From NCBI RefSeq assembly GCF_000165675.1, contig NZ_AEIZ01000026.1, positions 1 through 64,000 of the forward strand: a DNA stretch of 64,000 bases, read 5' to 3'. Made by a program: the position numbers and the translations under genes. Every line of letters starts with the position of its first letter. The stretch's first letter is position 1. Below are positions 56,968 to 64,000 of this stretch, piece by piece. Source of the DNA: Leuconostoc fallax KCTC 3537 (GTDB lineage: Bacteria > Bacillota > Bacilli > Lactobacillales > Lactobacillaceae). The notes beneath the pieces are model-generated. The model worked only from the letters and a program-made list of their open reading frames with translations. It was not told the origin of the DNA and made no database searches.

Positions 56968-56985
56968 GTACCTGGAAAAGTACCT
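56968..56985 (+). promoter_or_regulatory. Right integrase arm-type site pair
   Basis: GTACCT-N6-GTACCT, 99 bp inside the right att repeat, same orientation and spacing as the left pair at 43533-43550. Confidence 0.6.
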
Positions 56986-57083
56986 TTTTGCTTGAAATAC
57001 TATGAAATGCAATGCAACGTTATTTTTTAGAAAAGGCGCTGTATCAGCTTTTTGATATCTCTTGAAACGTCTTGAAATCATTA

Positions 57084-57100
57084 ATGCACTGAGGGGGAGT
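57084..57100. repeat. Right attachment-site repeat
   Basis: ATGCACTGAGGGGGAGT, the 3' end of tRNA-Arg including T-stem bases and one downstream base; identical to 43479-43495. Confidence 0.9.
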
Positions 57101-57158
57101 CGAACCCTCGACCTGCCGGGTAGAAACCGGCTGCTCTATCCAGCTGAGCTACCAGTGC
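57085..57158 (-). tRNA. tRNA-Arg (TCT)
   Basis: A 74-base cloverleaf on the minus strand: acceptor GCACTGG/CAGTGC, D-loop AGCTGGATAGA, anticodon arm CCGGT-TTCTAC-CCGG with anticodon TCT, T-arm GAGGGTTCGACTCCC. CCA not encoded. The tRNA is intact; the island used its 3' end as target. Confidence 0.93.
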
Positions 57159-57267
57159 GTACGAACAATATTTTACCATATATACTAGGCCTTCGCCACA
57201 TGTTTTTAGTCTATATAATTGGTATACTGTATATAGTAGTATAAATACCATTTCAATGGAGATTCTT

Positions 57268-57792
57268 ATGAGAAAAGCATTAATTGCACTTGGTGTCCTG
57301 GTCGTTGGTTTATTTATTGCTTTTATAACACTATATCAGCAACCAACCTATGCTGGCGTTTCGATGCCAAAATCCGATTATCGGCAACTTAAAACATCTA
57401 AGCAAAATATTTCTCAATTGCTTGATGATTTAGACCATTTTGATTATACAAAACCGACAACAATGGCTGCTGTTGAAAAAACAGGTACTAAAATTATTAA
57501 GCACAACAGTAAAAATCTAAGTGCGTCTGATGCTAAAGCTATGCGCGAAACACTTTACGGTCGCAATGGTATTATTTCTATCACTAAGAACGCCCAAAAA
57601 GGCAAGTATAATATCGACGCTAGTGTTGCTTCTCGTTTCCATGATAAATTTGAAGTATTAATCGAATTATCAGTCAATGCAATTAATAAAAGTTCCGCAC
57701 AACGACAACGGATTGTTGACAAATTAAATAGTGAATTAAACATTGAATCGTCTATCTATCACATCGGTATTCAAGACGAAAACGAAAATTAA
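57268..57792 (+). CDS. Hypothetical exported or membrane-anchored protein
   Basis: A 174-residue protein with an N-terminal signal/anchor helix (ALIALGVLVVGLFIAFITLY) and a helical soluble part (SKQNISQLLDDLDHFDYTKP, later RQRIVDKLNSELNIESSIY). Cleavage after the YAGV region is possible. GGAG lies six bases before the ATG at 57268. Not recognised. It lies just outside the island's right end, convergent with recN. Confidence 0.6.
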   Translation: MRKALIALGVLVVGLFIAFITLYQQPTYAGVSMPKSDYRQLKTSKQNISQLLDDLDHFDYTKPTTMAAVEKTGTKIIKHNSKNLSASDAKAMRETLYGRNGIISITKNAQKGKYNIDASVASRFHDKFEVLIELSVNAINKSSAQRQRIVDKLNSELNIESSIYHIGIQDENEN

Positions 57793-57825
57793 AAAGCACT
57801 GGTGCTATAAGCCCAGTGCTTTTTA
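57790..57825. terminator. Bidirectional terminator
   Basis: 11-bp stem AAAAAGCACTG / CAGTGCTTTTT with a 12-base loop, between the convergent hypothetical gene and recN. Confidence 0.9.
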
Positions 57826-59502
57826 ATTTAGATGTTGGCTTTGCTGCCGTAAATCACGTGCATTAGCTAATGCTGTTTCACTAATATCATCCCCAGATAA
57901 CATCATGGCAATAGCTTCTACTCGACTCGCTTCATCTAATGGTTTAACACGCGTCAACGTTCGATCATGCGTTGTTTCTTTTGCAATTAAGAAATGGTGT
58001 GTCGCTGCGGCGGCAACCTGAGGTAAATGTGTAATTGCCAGAACCTGAGAATCAGTAGCAATTGTTAGCATTTTTTTGGCAATCGCTTGAGCCACACGAC
58101 CAGAAACACCCGTATCTGCTTCATCGAAAACAATTGAAATAATATGTTGTTGCTTAGCAAACGTTGTTTTTAATGCTAACATCAGACGTGCTGCTTCACC
58201 ACCAGAAGCAATCTTCACTAATGGTGCCATCCCCTCACCAATATTGGTTTGTACATAAAATTCAACTTTATCAGTTCCTGTAGACAAAAAGCCTTTAATT
58301 GTATCAAAATGTACCGCAAATTCCGCACCGCTCATCAATAAATCTGACAATTGCTGATTCACATTTTTCTCCAGCTGATGCGCTACATTCTGTCTTGCAT
58401 CACGTAATTTTATAGCGTGTGACTTCAACGTTAGCCTTAATGATTCGCGACGCTCTTGTAAATGCTCAATGTCCAAAACACCATTATCCATATCCGATAG
58501 TTCACGCGTAATTTTATCTTGAAATACTAAAATATCTTGAATCGTTGCACCATATTTTCGTTCAAGCGAATGGATTAGCTGCAAACGATCATCTATTCTA
58601 ATTAATTCATTTTCATCATAAGTCAACTCACTCAGTTGCTCATCAACATCACGCCCCACTTCTTGTGCCGTATAATAGGCTTCCGATACCGTCTCTGATA
58701 GCTGCGCAAATGCTTCATCGTAGGTCGCAATTTCTTGTAATTGTTGCATGGCATCTGCTAATAAATCAACCGCACCGTGTTGCTCAGTATTTAATGTGTA
58801 CTCAACATTTTGTAAACGGTCCGCGATCTTTTTATAATTGCTGAGTTTACTACGCGCATCTAATAACTTATCTTCTTCATCTGGTTGTAGGTTTGCTGCA
58901 GCAAGCTCTTCCTTTTGAAATTTTAGCAAATCTAAACGTTGCGCAATATCTTGTTGAGAGGTTTGGACTTTATGAATTTGCTGTGTTACCGTGCGAAATT
59001 CTTCAAATACGCCTTGATATGTTTGCTTAATCTTTTGTAAATCATCACCACCAAAAGCATCAAGCAACACCAAATGCTCATCATTATTCAAGAGTTGCTG
59101 TGTATCGTTTTGACCTTGAATATCCACCAAATAATGGCCGACCATAGCTAAAGTCTTCAAATTCACAAGCAAGCCATTAATACGAATTGTACTACGCCCA
59201 TTAATATTAACTTCGCGATAAATAATCAGCTCTTGTTCACTTGTATCAATACCATTATTATCCAATAAATGACGTAATAAGGGATTGTTTGGCACGCTAA
59301 AAACAGCTTGTAGAGTTGCCTTACGAGCACCATGACGAACCATATCAGAACTAGCGCGGCCACCAGTTAGCAATGTCAATGCATCAATAATAATGGATTT
59401 TCCAGCACCTGTTTCACCGGTTAAAACGCTCATTCCCTTATCAAACTGTAGATCAACTTTTTCAATTATAGCGAAATTTTCAATAACTAAATTTTCAAGC
59501 AT
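57823..59502 (-). CDS. recN: DNA repair protein RecN
   Basis: A 559-residue SMC-like ATPase: Walker A GETGAGKSII (about residues 29-38), long coiled coils in the middle, and the C-terminal signature SGGEAARLMLALK, Walker B ISIVFDEADTGVSG and LAITHLPQVAA. RecN acts early in double-strand-break repair. It is the last gene of the argR-recN end of a conserved Gram-positive cluster. The reading frame is intact despite several long A/T runs. Confidence 0.95.
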   Translation of the reverse strand: MLENLVIENFAIIEKVDLQFDKGMSVLTGETGAGKSIIIDALTLLTGGRASSDMVRHGARKATLQAVFSVPNNPLLRHLLDNNGIDTSEQELIIYREVNINGRSTIRINGLLVNLKTLAMVGHYLVDIQGQNDTQQLLNNDEHLVLLDAFGGDDLQKIKQTYQGVFEEFRTVTQQIHKVQTSQQDIAQRLDLLKFQKEELAAANLQPDEEDKLLDARSKLSNYKKIADRLQNVEYTLNTEQHGAVDLLADAMQQLQEIATYDEAFAQLSETVSEAYYTAQEVGRDVDEQLSELTYDENELIRIDDRLQLIHSLERKYGATIQDILVFQDKITRELSDMDNGVLDIEHLQERRESLRLTLKSHAIKLRDARQNVAHQLEKNVNQQLSDLLMSGAEFAVHFDTIKGFLSTGTDKVEFYVQTNIGEGMAPLVKIASGGEAARLMLALKTTFAKQQHIISIVFDEADTGVSGRVAQAIAKKMLTIATDSQVLAITHLPQVAAAATHHFLIAKETTHDRTLTRVKPLDEASRVEAIAMMLSGDDISETALANARDLRQQSQHLN

Positions 59503-59545
59503 ATCACGTTATTTTTGATATATAATCTATATCATTTCCCTTAAA

Positions 59546-60000
59546 CTATTTTTCTAACATTTTTTGAATCATACTAATAGCTTGTTGTGCGGTATACCCG
59601 TCTTTCAATAATACGAGAACAGAATCATCATCGCTTATCGTACCAAAAATTTCAGGTAATTGTACTTGTTCTAGCAATTTGCTAACCAAGGGGCCGTTTC
59701 CAGGCTGTACTTTCATGAGTAGCATTTGCTTTTGGGCACGAACACTCAAAAATGATTGTTGCAACGCTCTTTTAAGCCGTTGTAAATGCGGTCGATCATT
59801 TTTTTGCGGTAAATGATAATGAAAGCCACCCTTTGAATTGGGTACTTTAACCAAACCTAACTCATTAATATCACGAGACACAGTAGCTTGAGTGATTTGT
59901 TCGCCAAGTGAGATAAAATGAGCCACAATATCTTCTTGTCGTCCAATTTTTTAGCTTTAATTAAATCAAGTAGTGCTTTTTGGCGTACTTTTTTATTCAT
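59546..60000 (-). CDS. argR: Arginine repressor ArgR, frameshifted
   Basis: A regulator of about 151 residues: winged helix (IGRQEDIVAHFISLGEQITQ, then ATVSRDINELGLVKV) and a C-terminal arginine-binding/oligomerisation domain (LPEIFGTISDDDSVLVLLKD). One A added to the A6 run (T6 on plus, 59947-59952) joins the N-terminal 18 codons. Its ATG at 60000 overlaps the tlyA stop. It controls arginine metabolism genes with ArgR/AhrC-type boxes. Confidence 0.9.
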
Positions 60001-60826
60001 GAACCGGCTCCTGATTCAATTGATGATACGTTCTCTCTAAGAGCTGATCGATATTAATATCATCAGCTATTTGCGGATCATTATCACGTTGAATAACTGC
60101 CAAAAATTCAATATTCCCTTGCCCACCTTTTATGGGTGAATAAGTTAAATGACGAATACTAAAACCATGTTCAAGCATTAATTGCGTGACTTTTTCTAAG
60201 ACTTCGCGATGAACCTTCGGGTCTTTGACAATACCATGTTTGCCAACTTTATCACGACCTGCTTCAAATTGTGGCTTAACCAAGGCAACGACATAGCCAT
60301 CTTGTTTGATAATTTGTGCCAGAGGTGGCAAAATCAAGCCTAACGAAATAAACGATACATCAATCGTAGCAAATTCAGGCTGTCCAAACTTAAAATCTTC
60401 TAGCTTAGAATAGCGGAAATTGGTATTTTCCATAACTTTAACACGTTCATCATTGCGCAACTTCCATACCAATTGATTCGTACCAACATCCAAGGCATAA
60501 ACACGTTGTGCGCCATTCTGTAAGGCAACATCTGTAAAACCACCTGTCGATGAACCGATATCTAATACTACTTTATTTGTCACTGAAAGCGCGTAATCTT
60601 GGATCGCTTTTTCTAATTTTAAACCGCCTCGTGAAACATATTTCAGTCGTTCCCCTTTAAGATGTAGCTCAGTTGTGACCGGAATTTTCTGTCCTGCCTT
60701 ATCTAAGCGTTCTTCATTATGCCCTAAAATTTGGCCAGCCATAACCGCTCGTTTTGCTTGTTCACGTGACGTAAATAGGCCTTGTTGTACAAGTAATATA
60801 TCAACACGCTCTTTTTCAATAGCCAT
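59993..60826 (-). CDS. tlyA: TlyA-family rRNA 2'-O-methyltransferase
   Basis: A 277-residue protein: N-terminal S4 RNA-binding domain (RVDILLVQQGLFTSREQAKR) and an FtsJ-like methyltransferase domain with SAM motif VVLDIGSSTGGFTD and catalytic Lys/Asp/Lys/Glu candidates (LDVGTNQL, ALVKPQFEAG, NIEFLAVI). TlyA methylates ribosomal RNA cytidines in mycobacteria; Firmicute homologues are less studied. Six bases separate it from ispA. Confidence 0.9.
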   Translation of the reverse strand: MAIEKERVDILLVQQGLFTSREQAKRAVMAGQILGHNEERLDKAGQKIPVTTELHLKGERLKYVSRGGLKLEKAIQDYALSVTNKVVLDIGSSTGGFTDVALQNGAQRVYALDVGTNQLVWKLRNDERVKVMENTNFRYSKLEDFKFGQPEFATIDVSFISLGLILPPLAQIIKQDGYVVALVKPQFEAGRDKVGKHGIVKDPKVHREVLEKVTQLMLEHGFSIRHLTYSPIKGGQGNIEFLAVIQRDNDPQIADDINIDQLLERTYHQLNQEPVHE

Positions 60827-60832
60827 GTTACA

Positions 60833-61711
60833 TTAGTCTCCAATTAAATTTAAAAAGTCATTTAATAACGCAGGATCAAAAGTTGCAACATCAGTTTCGA
60901 TCTGTTGCAATGCCTGCTGTGCGCGTTGCAAATAGTCATCACGTTGCGCACGTGATGCTTCAATGCCAATAATATGCGGTAAAGTACCAACTTCAGTATC
61001 AGAAGCTTGCGCTGTATCATCAATATCATCTTGAATCTGATAGGCAACGCCAAAACTATCACCAAATTGTCGTAAATGAGTTTGAACTGATCGCTGTTGT
61101 GCTAACATAGCCCCCGCCTCACTTGCATATGTGAGCAACGCTGCTGTTTTAGGGCGATGGACAGCGCTTAATAACCAATCAACACCAATATCAGCATTGT
61201 TATCATCCGTATTATTATGGTTACGCATGTCATTAACTTGCCCATAAACCATCCCATAACCACCCGCAAGCGCTGATAAGGCTTGTATTAAATCTAAACG
61301 TGTCTGCACATCTTCATTTGATCTAGAATCTGATAAAATTGCAAAAGCGCCAGTTAATAATGCATCGCCAACTAAAATACCATTAGCCTCACCAAACAAA
61401 GCATGCACGCTTGGCTTACCACGGCGCATTGTATCATTGTCCATTGCAGGCAAATCATCATGAACTAAGGAATAAGAATGTATCCATTCTACTGCCGAGG
61501 CTGCTTTTAAAATATCAGCCGTAATCGTACGACCAAAACTTTGCACTACAGCTAAAGTTAAGAGTGGTCGTAACCTTTTACCACCATTTAGAACAGCATA
61601 CTTCATCATAGCGTTTAAATCTTCATCCAAAGTAGCCTGATTCAAGTCTTGTTCTAGCTGCTGATCAACTTTAGGTCGCCATTTATTTATAAATTTTTCT
61701 AATTCAGTCAT
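60833..61711 (-). CDS. ispA: Farnesyl diphosphate synthase
   Basis: A 292-residue polyprenyl synthetase: first Asp-rich motif [11 protein letters not shown] (about residues 81-91), second motif QIQDDIDD, with GGKRLRP and the GQVNDM region between. It condenses IPP with DMAPP and GPP to farnesyl diphosphate for undecaprenol and other isoprenoids. It overlaps xseB by eight bases, as part of the conserved cluster. Confidence 0.93.
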   Translation of the reverse strand: MTELEKFINKWRPKVDQQLEQDLNQATLDEDLNAMMKYAVLNGGKRLRPLLTLAVVQSFGRTITADILKAASAVEWIHSYSLVHDDLPAMDNDTMRRGKPSVHALFGEANGILVGDALLTGAFAILSDSRSNEDVQTRLDLIQALSALAGGYGMVYGQVNDMRNHNNTDDNNADIGVDWLLSAVHRPKTAALLTYASEAGAMLAQQRSVQTHLRQFGDSFGVAYQIQDDIDDTAQASDTEVGTLPHIIGIEASRAQRDDYLQRAQQALQQIETDVATFDPALLNDFLNLIGD

Positions 61712-61925
61712 TGGTTAGCTCTAAGTCTGTTAAATTACCGTCATCATCCATCACTTTTGCCAAAGTATCTTCAGCATCTTTTAAGGTTGCTTGTAAATCC
61801 TTAACAAGACCAATGCCGACTTGAAAATCTGACAGTGCACTTTCTAATGGGCGATCACCTTGCTCTAGTTGTGAAACAATTGTTTCAAGTTTTTCAAGTT
61901 TTTCTTCAAATGTTGGTGTTGCCAT
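61704..61925 (-). CDS. xseB: Exodeoxyribonuclease VII small subunit
   Basis: A 73-residue helical protein with the XseB pattern [20 protein letters not shown] and [18 protein letters not shown]. It pairs with XseA to degrade single-stranded DNA. Its start overlaps the end of xseA by 20 bases, so translation is coupled. Confidence 0.93.
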   Translation of the reverse strand: MATPTFEEKLEKLETIVSQLEQGDRPLESALSDFQVGIGLVKDLQATLKDAEDTLAKVMDDDGNLTDLELTND

Positions 61926-63202
61926 CTATTTCTTCCTTCTCAGTTAATTTGATTGTTGTTTTAGCATAACCATCCGCTAATCGTACCTGTACATCTTCAC
62001 CGACATGCAGATCATCAATTGATTTTACAATTTTTTCTTGGTCACTCACAATAGCATAGCCTCTGGACAAGGTTTTTAGCGGACTAACCAAATCTAGCTT
62101 TGCACTTGCTAAATGTAATCTTTCTTGTGATGGTTTCAATAATTGTTGGCGCAATTGACGTTCACGATTAAGCATTGTGGTAACAGCCTGTTGTGCATAG
62201 GTTACACGTTGATTCATTGTACGAACGATTGCTTGTGATAAATTATCGACACGTTGATTATATCCAGTATATAAACGATCCGGTTGTTGAAAAATGACAT
62301 GTTGCTTGATACGTTGGATACGTTGCTTTTTTCTGCTAGGTGTCGCCGCAAAATATTGATTTGGCGAATTTTTAGTTCATAAATACGCTCTTGAATTTGT
62401 TGCTTCGTTAATGGTGTTGCAATCTCTGCTGCTGCTGTGGGCGTTGCCGCACGACGATCTGCAACAAAATCAGCTAATGTCGTGTCCGTCTCATGTCCTA
62501 CCGAACTAATAATTGGCAAATTAGCATTAGCAATTGTCCTCGCCAACGTCTCGTCATTAAAAGCCCATAAATCTTCAATTGATCCACCACCACGACCAAC
62601 AATCAATGTGTCATATTCTGCCATAGCATCAATCTTCAAAATTTGTGCTGTGACATTTTCTGCCGCGCCAGCGCCTTGAACCTTTGCCGGAAACAATACA
62701 ACCTGTGCGCTTGGGTAGCGGCGTTGTACGGTCCGAGCAATATCTTCAATAACTGCGCCAGTTGGAGAAGTTATGACTGCTATTTTTTGGGAAAACGCGG
62801 AATAGCTTGCTTGGGTAAATCAAACAAACCCTCTTGTTTCAACTTTTTCTTTAATTGTTCATAAGCCAAGAAAAGTTCGCCGACACCATCTGGCGACATT
62901 TGTTCCAAAATAATTGAATAGCTACCATTCGGCTCATATAGTTGAACACGACCAATAGCATTTATTTTCATGCCCTCTTCTGGTTTGAATTTTAGTCGCT
63001 TTTCGTACGAAAACATAGCAGCACTTATTACTGCATTACCGTTAGGGTCTTTAATTGAAAAATATAAATGTCGCCCTCGACGGCGACCCATGTTGGATAT
63101 TTCACCCGTTACATACACTTGTGCTAAATAAGGATCAGCATCAAATTTTCTTTTCAAATAAGCGGTTAGTGCGCTTACTGATAAGTATTGGTTATTTGCC
63201 AT
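61906..63202 (-). CDS. xseA: Exodeoxyribonuclease VII large subunit, two frameshifts
   Basis: A subunit of about 432 residues: N-terminal OB domain ([20 protein letters not shown]) and catalytic domain with [20 protein letters not shown] and [20 protein letters not shown]. Two single-base losses: A6 at 62783-62788 (restores [15 protein letters not shown]) and A6 at 62327-62332 (restores [13 protein letters not shown]). After both, the three fragments join end to end in the expected order, which supports errors rather than decay. Confidence 0.92.
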
Positions 63203-63252
63203 TGTTCACCTCAAGTCTTCTCAACAATTATACCAATCGAAACTGTATATAT

Positions 63253-63279
63253 ACAAAAAAAATCGCATAATTGCGATTT
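63253..63279 (-). terminator. Terminator-like hairpin at the nusB end
   Basis: Stem AAATCGCA/TGCGATTT with a 4-base loop and T8 on the minus strand. The nusB stop codon lies at its edge, so part of the transcription may end before xseA. Confidence 0.75.
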
Positions 63280-63684
63280 ATTCTTCAACTGGTGCAAAAT
63301 GTTTCAAGACACCATTTACAAATTTTCGATCCTTTTCATCAGCAAATGTTTTGGCCAACTCAACCGCCTCATCAATAGCGACTTTATAAGGCACGGCTTC
63401 AACAGTAGTCAATTCATATATTGCCAAGCGCAAGATAACCAAATCAGCTTTATTAATTCGGTTAAGCGCCCATGTTGGTGCTAAATGCGATGAAATTTTT
63501 CGTCTAGTTCTGCTTTGGTTCCCAAAACGCCATTAACTAAACTTGGTAAATAATCATCAAAACTTTTACCATCTAATACTATTTCATACAGACTATCAAT
63601 GCTATTATTCGTCGGATCTTTTTCTAACGCGAATAGAATTTGAAATGCTGCTTGTCTTGATGCGTGACGTGATAATTTCGCCAT
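63278..63684 (-). CDS. nusB: Transcription antitermination factor NusB, frameshifted
   Basis: A protein of about 135 residues: HASRQAAFQILFALEKDPTN near the start and, after correction, ADLVILRLAIYELTTVEAVP and AIDEAVELAKTFADEKDRKF, the NusB core. One A added to the A5 run (T5 on plus, 63496-63500) joins the parts as DEKISSHLAPTWALNRI. NusB binds boxA RNA with NusE in rRNA transcription. Its start overlaps the preceding gene. Confidence 0.92.
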
Positions 63685-64000
63685 TAATCTTTTGACCCCA
63701 TATCATCTTCCCCAAATAAATTATTTGGATCAATTGTACTAACACGCTTATCTGGGATAATACCACTAACGTGTACATTGACTTGAGTGACTGTTAAATC
63801 AGTCATTGACGCAATTTGTGATTTAATTGCACTTTGAATATTCAAAGCAACTTTAGGCACTGCCACACCATATTCTAAGAAGACATAAGCATCAATGATA
63901 AGTCCTTGTAGCGCTTGGTGCAATACAACACCCTTACCTCGAGCCGTAGCACCAAATAATCGTGTGAATTTATCAGATAACTTACCACGCATTGAATAAA
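63684..64000 (-). CDS. Asp23/Gls24 family protein (YqhY-like), 5'-truncated
   Basis: The C-terminal part of a Gls24-type protein cut by the window edge; the frame is open to position 64000. LVLHQ-like strand text (GKGVVLHQALQGLIIDAYVF, GVAVPKVALNIQSAIKSQI, VTQVNVHVSGIIPDK) matches YqhY, which sits just upstream of nusB in Bacillus. Function is linked to fatty-acid supply in Bacillus. The ATG at 63992 is probably internal. Confidence 0.8.
   Translation of the reverse strand, partial: YSMRGKLSDKFTRLFGATARGKGVVLHQALQGLIIDAYVFLEYGVAVPKVALNIQSAIKSQIASMTDLTVTQVNVHVSGIIPDKRVSTIDPNNLFGEDDMGSKD

Larger units (their letters stand above)
43479..57100. mobile_element. PICI-like phage satellite integrated in tRNA-Arg, 13.6 kb
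   Basis: Bounded by a 17-bp direct repeat of the tRNA-Arg 3' end and by paired GTACCT arm sites. Content: tyrosine integrase, Xis-like, TerS-like, two membrane paralogues, iteron origin, D5-like helicase, PrimPol, small early genes, BRO-N and Rha antirepressor-like proteins (all minus strand), then CI, ImmA and tiny genes (plus strand), and arsC/antiporter cargo. No large terminase, portal, capsid or tail genes, and no relaxase. This matches a phage-inducible chromosomal island more than a prophage or conjugative element. Mobility is inferred. Confidence 0.82.

Noticed and set aside
43479-57100. Island as an integrative conjugative or mobilisable element
   Set aside because: No relaxase, coupling protein or type IV secretion gene; the TerS-like protein, BRO-N/Rha antirepressors and PrimPol-helicase pair fit a phage satellite better.
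57062-57244. Open reading frame of 60 codons
   Set aside because: It is the complement of tRNA-Arg and its flank, with no ribosome-binding site.

Overview
The window looks like chromosomal DNA of a lactic acid bacterium, most likely Leuconostoc or a close relative. The evidence is the low GC content, a KxYKxGKxW signal peptide of the kind found on Leuconostoc glucansucrases, an isomalto-oligosaccharide (GH13_31) locus, an Lsa-type ABC-F protein, a VanW protein, and the Gram-positive Gls24-nusB-xseA-xseB-ispA-tlyA-argR-recN cluster at the right end.

Layout. 0-5.5 kb: start of a secreted protein (probably a glucansucrase) divergent from an Rgg regulator, an ABC-F ribosome-protection gene with an upstream open reading frame, an aldo/keto reductase and a PmrA-like exporter. 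5.6-7.2 kb: alkaline-shock operon (glsB-amaP-DUF2273-asp23). 7.3-11.5 kb: GH13 alpha-1,6-glucosidase plus MFS transporter under a divergent LacI regulator. 12-16.3 kb: nucleobase permease with phosphoribosyltransferase, then a TetR/DHA2 exporter pair. 16.3-20.8 kb: beta-glucoside operon licT-bglP-bglA with two RAT antiterminators. 20.8-32.5 kb: amino-acid permease with LysR, a degenerate GDPD, NiaP-like MFS, UDG, GNAT, a DyP peroxidase under a PerR-type box, Kup, YjzC and a dehydrogenase. 32.5-38 kb: ureide catabolism cluster (pucF-like, pucG-like, pucR-like, MFS). 38-43.4 kb: tRNA-Asn, VanW, ClbS/DfsB, an S51 peptidase and gene-poor DNA.

43.48-57.1 kb is a 13.6-kb island integrated in the 3' end of tRNA-Arg(UCU), bounded by a 17-bp direct repeat and paired GTACCT arm sites. 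It carries integrase, an Xis-like protein, a TerS-like small terminase, two paralogous membrane proteins, an iteron-type origin, a D5-like helicase, a PrimPol, two antirepressor-like proteins (BRO-N and Rha), a CI repressor with an ImmA protease, a string of tiny genes separated by a structured repeat, a probable small RNA, and arsC plus a cation/proton antiporter as cargo. There are no capsid, tail or large-terminase genes. This is the gene content of a phage satellite (PICI-like), but with an unusual order. It is the most interesting part of the window.

Read quality matters here. About 25 genes, including conserved ones (nusB, xseA, argR, kup), are broken by frameshifts that are each repaired by adding one A or T to a homopolymer of 5-7 bases. 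I treat these as probable under-called homopolymers and annotate the genes as full-length with a stated frameshift, not as pseudogenes.
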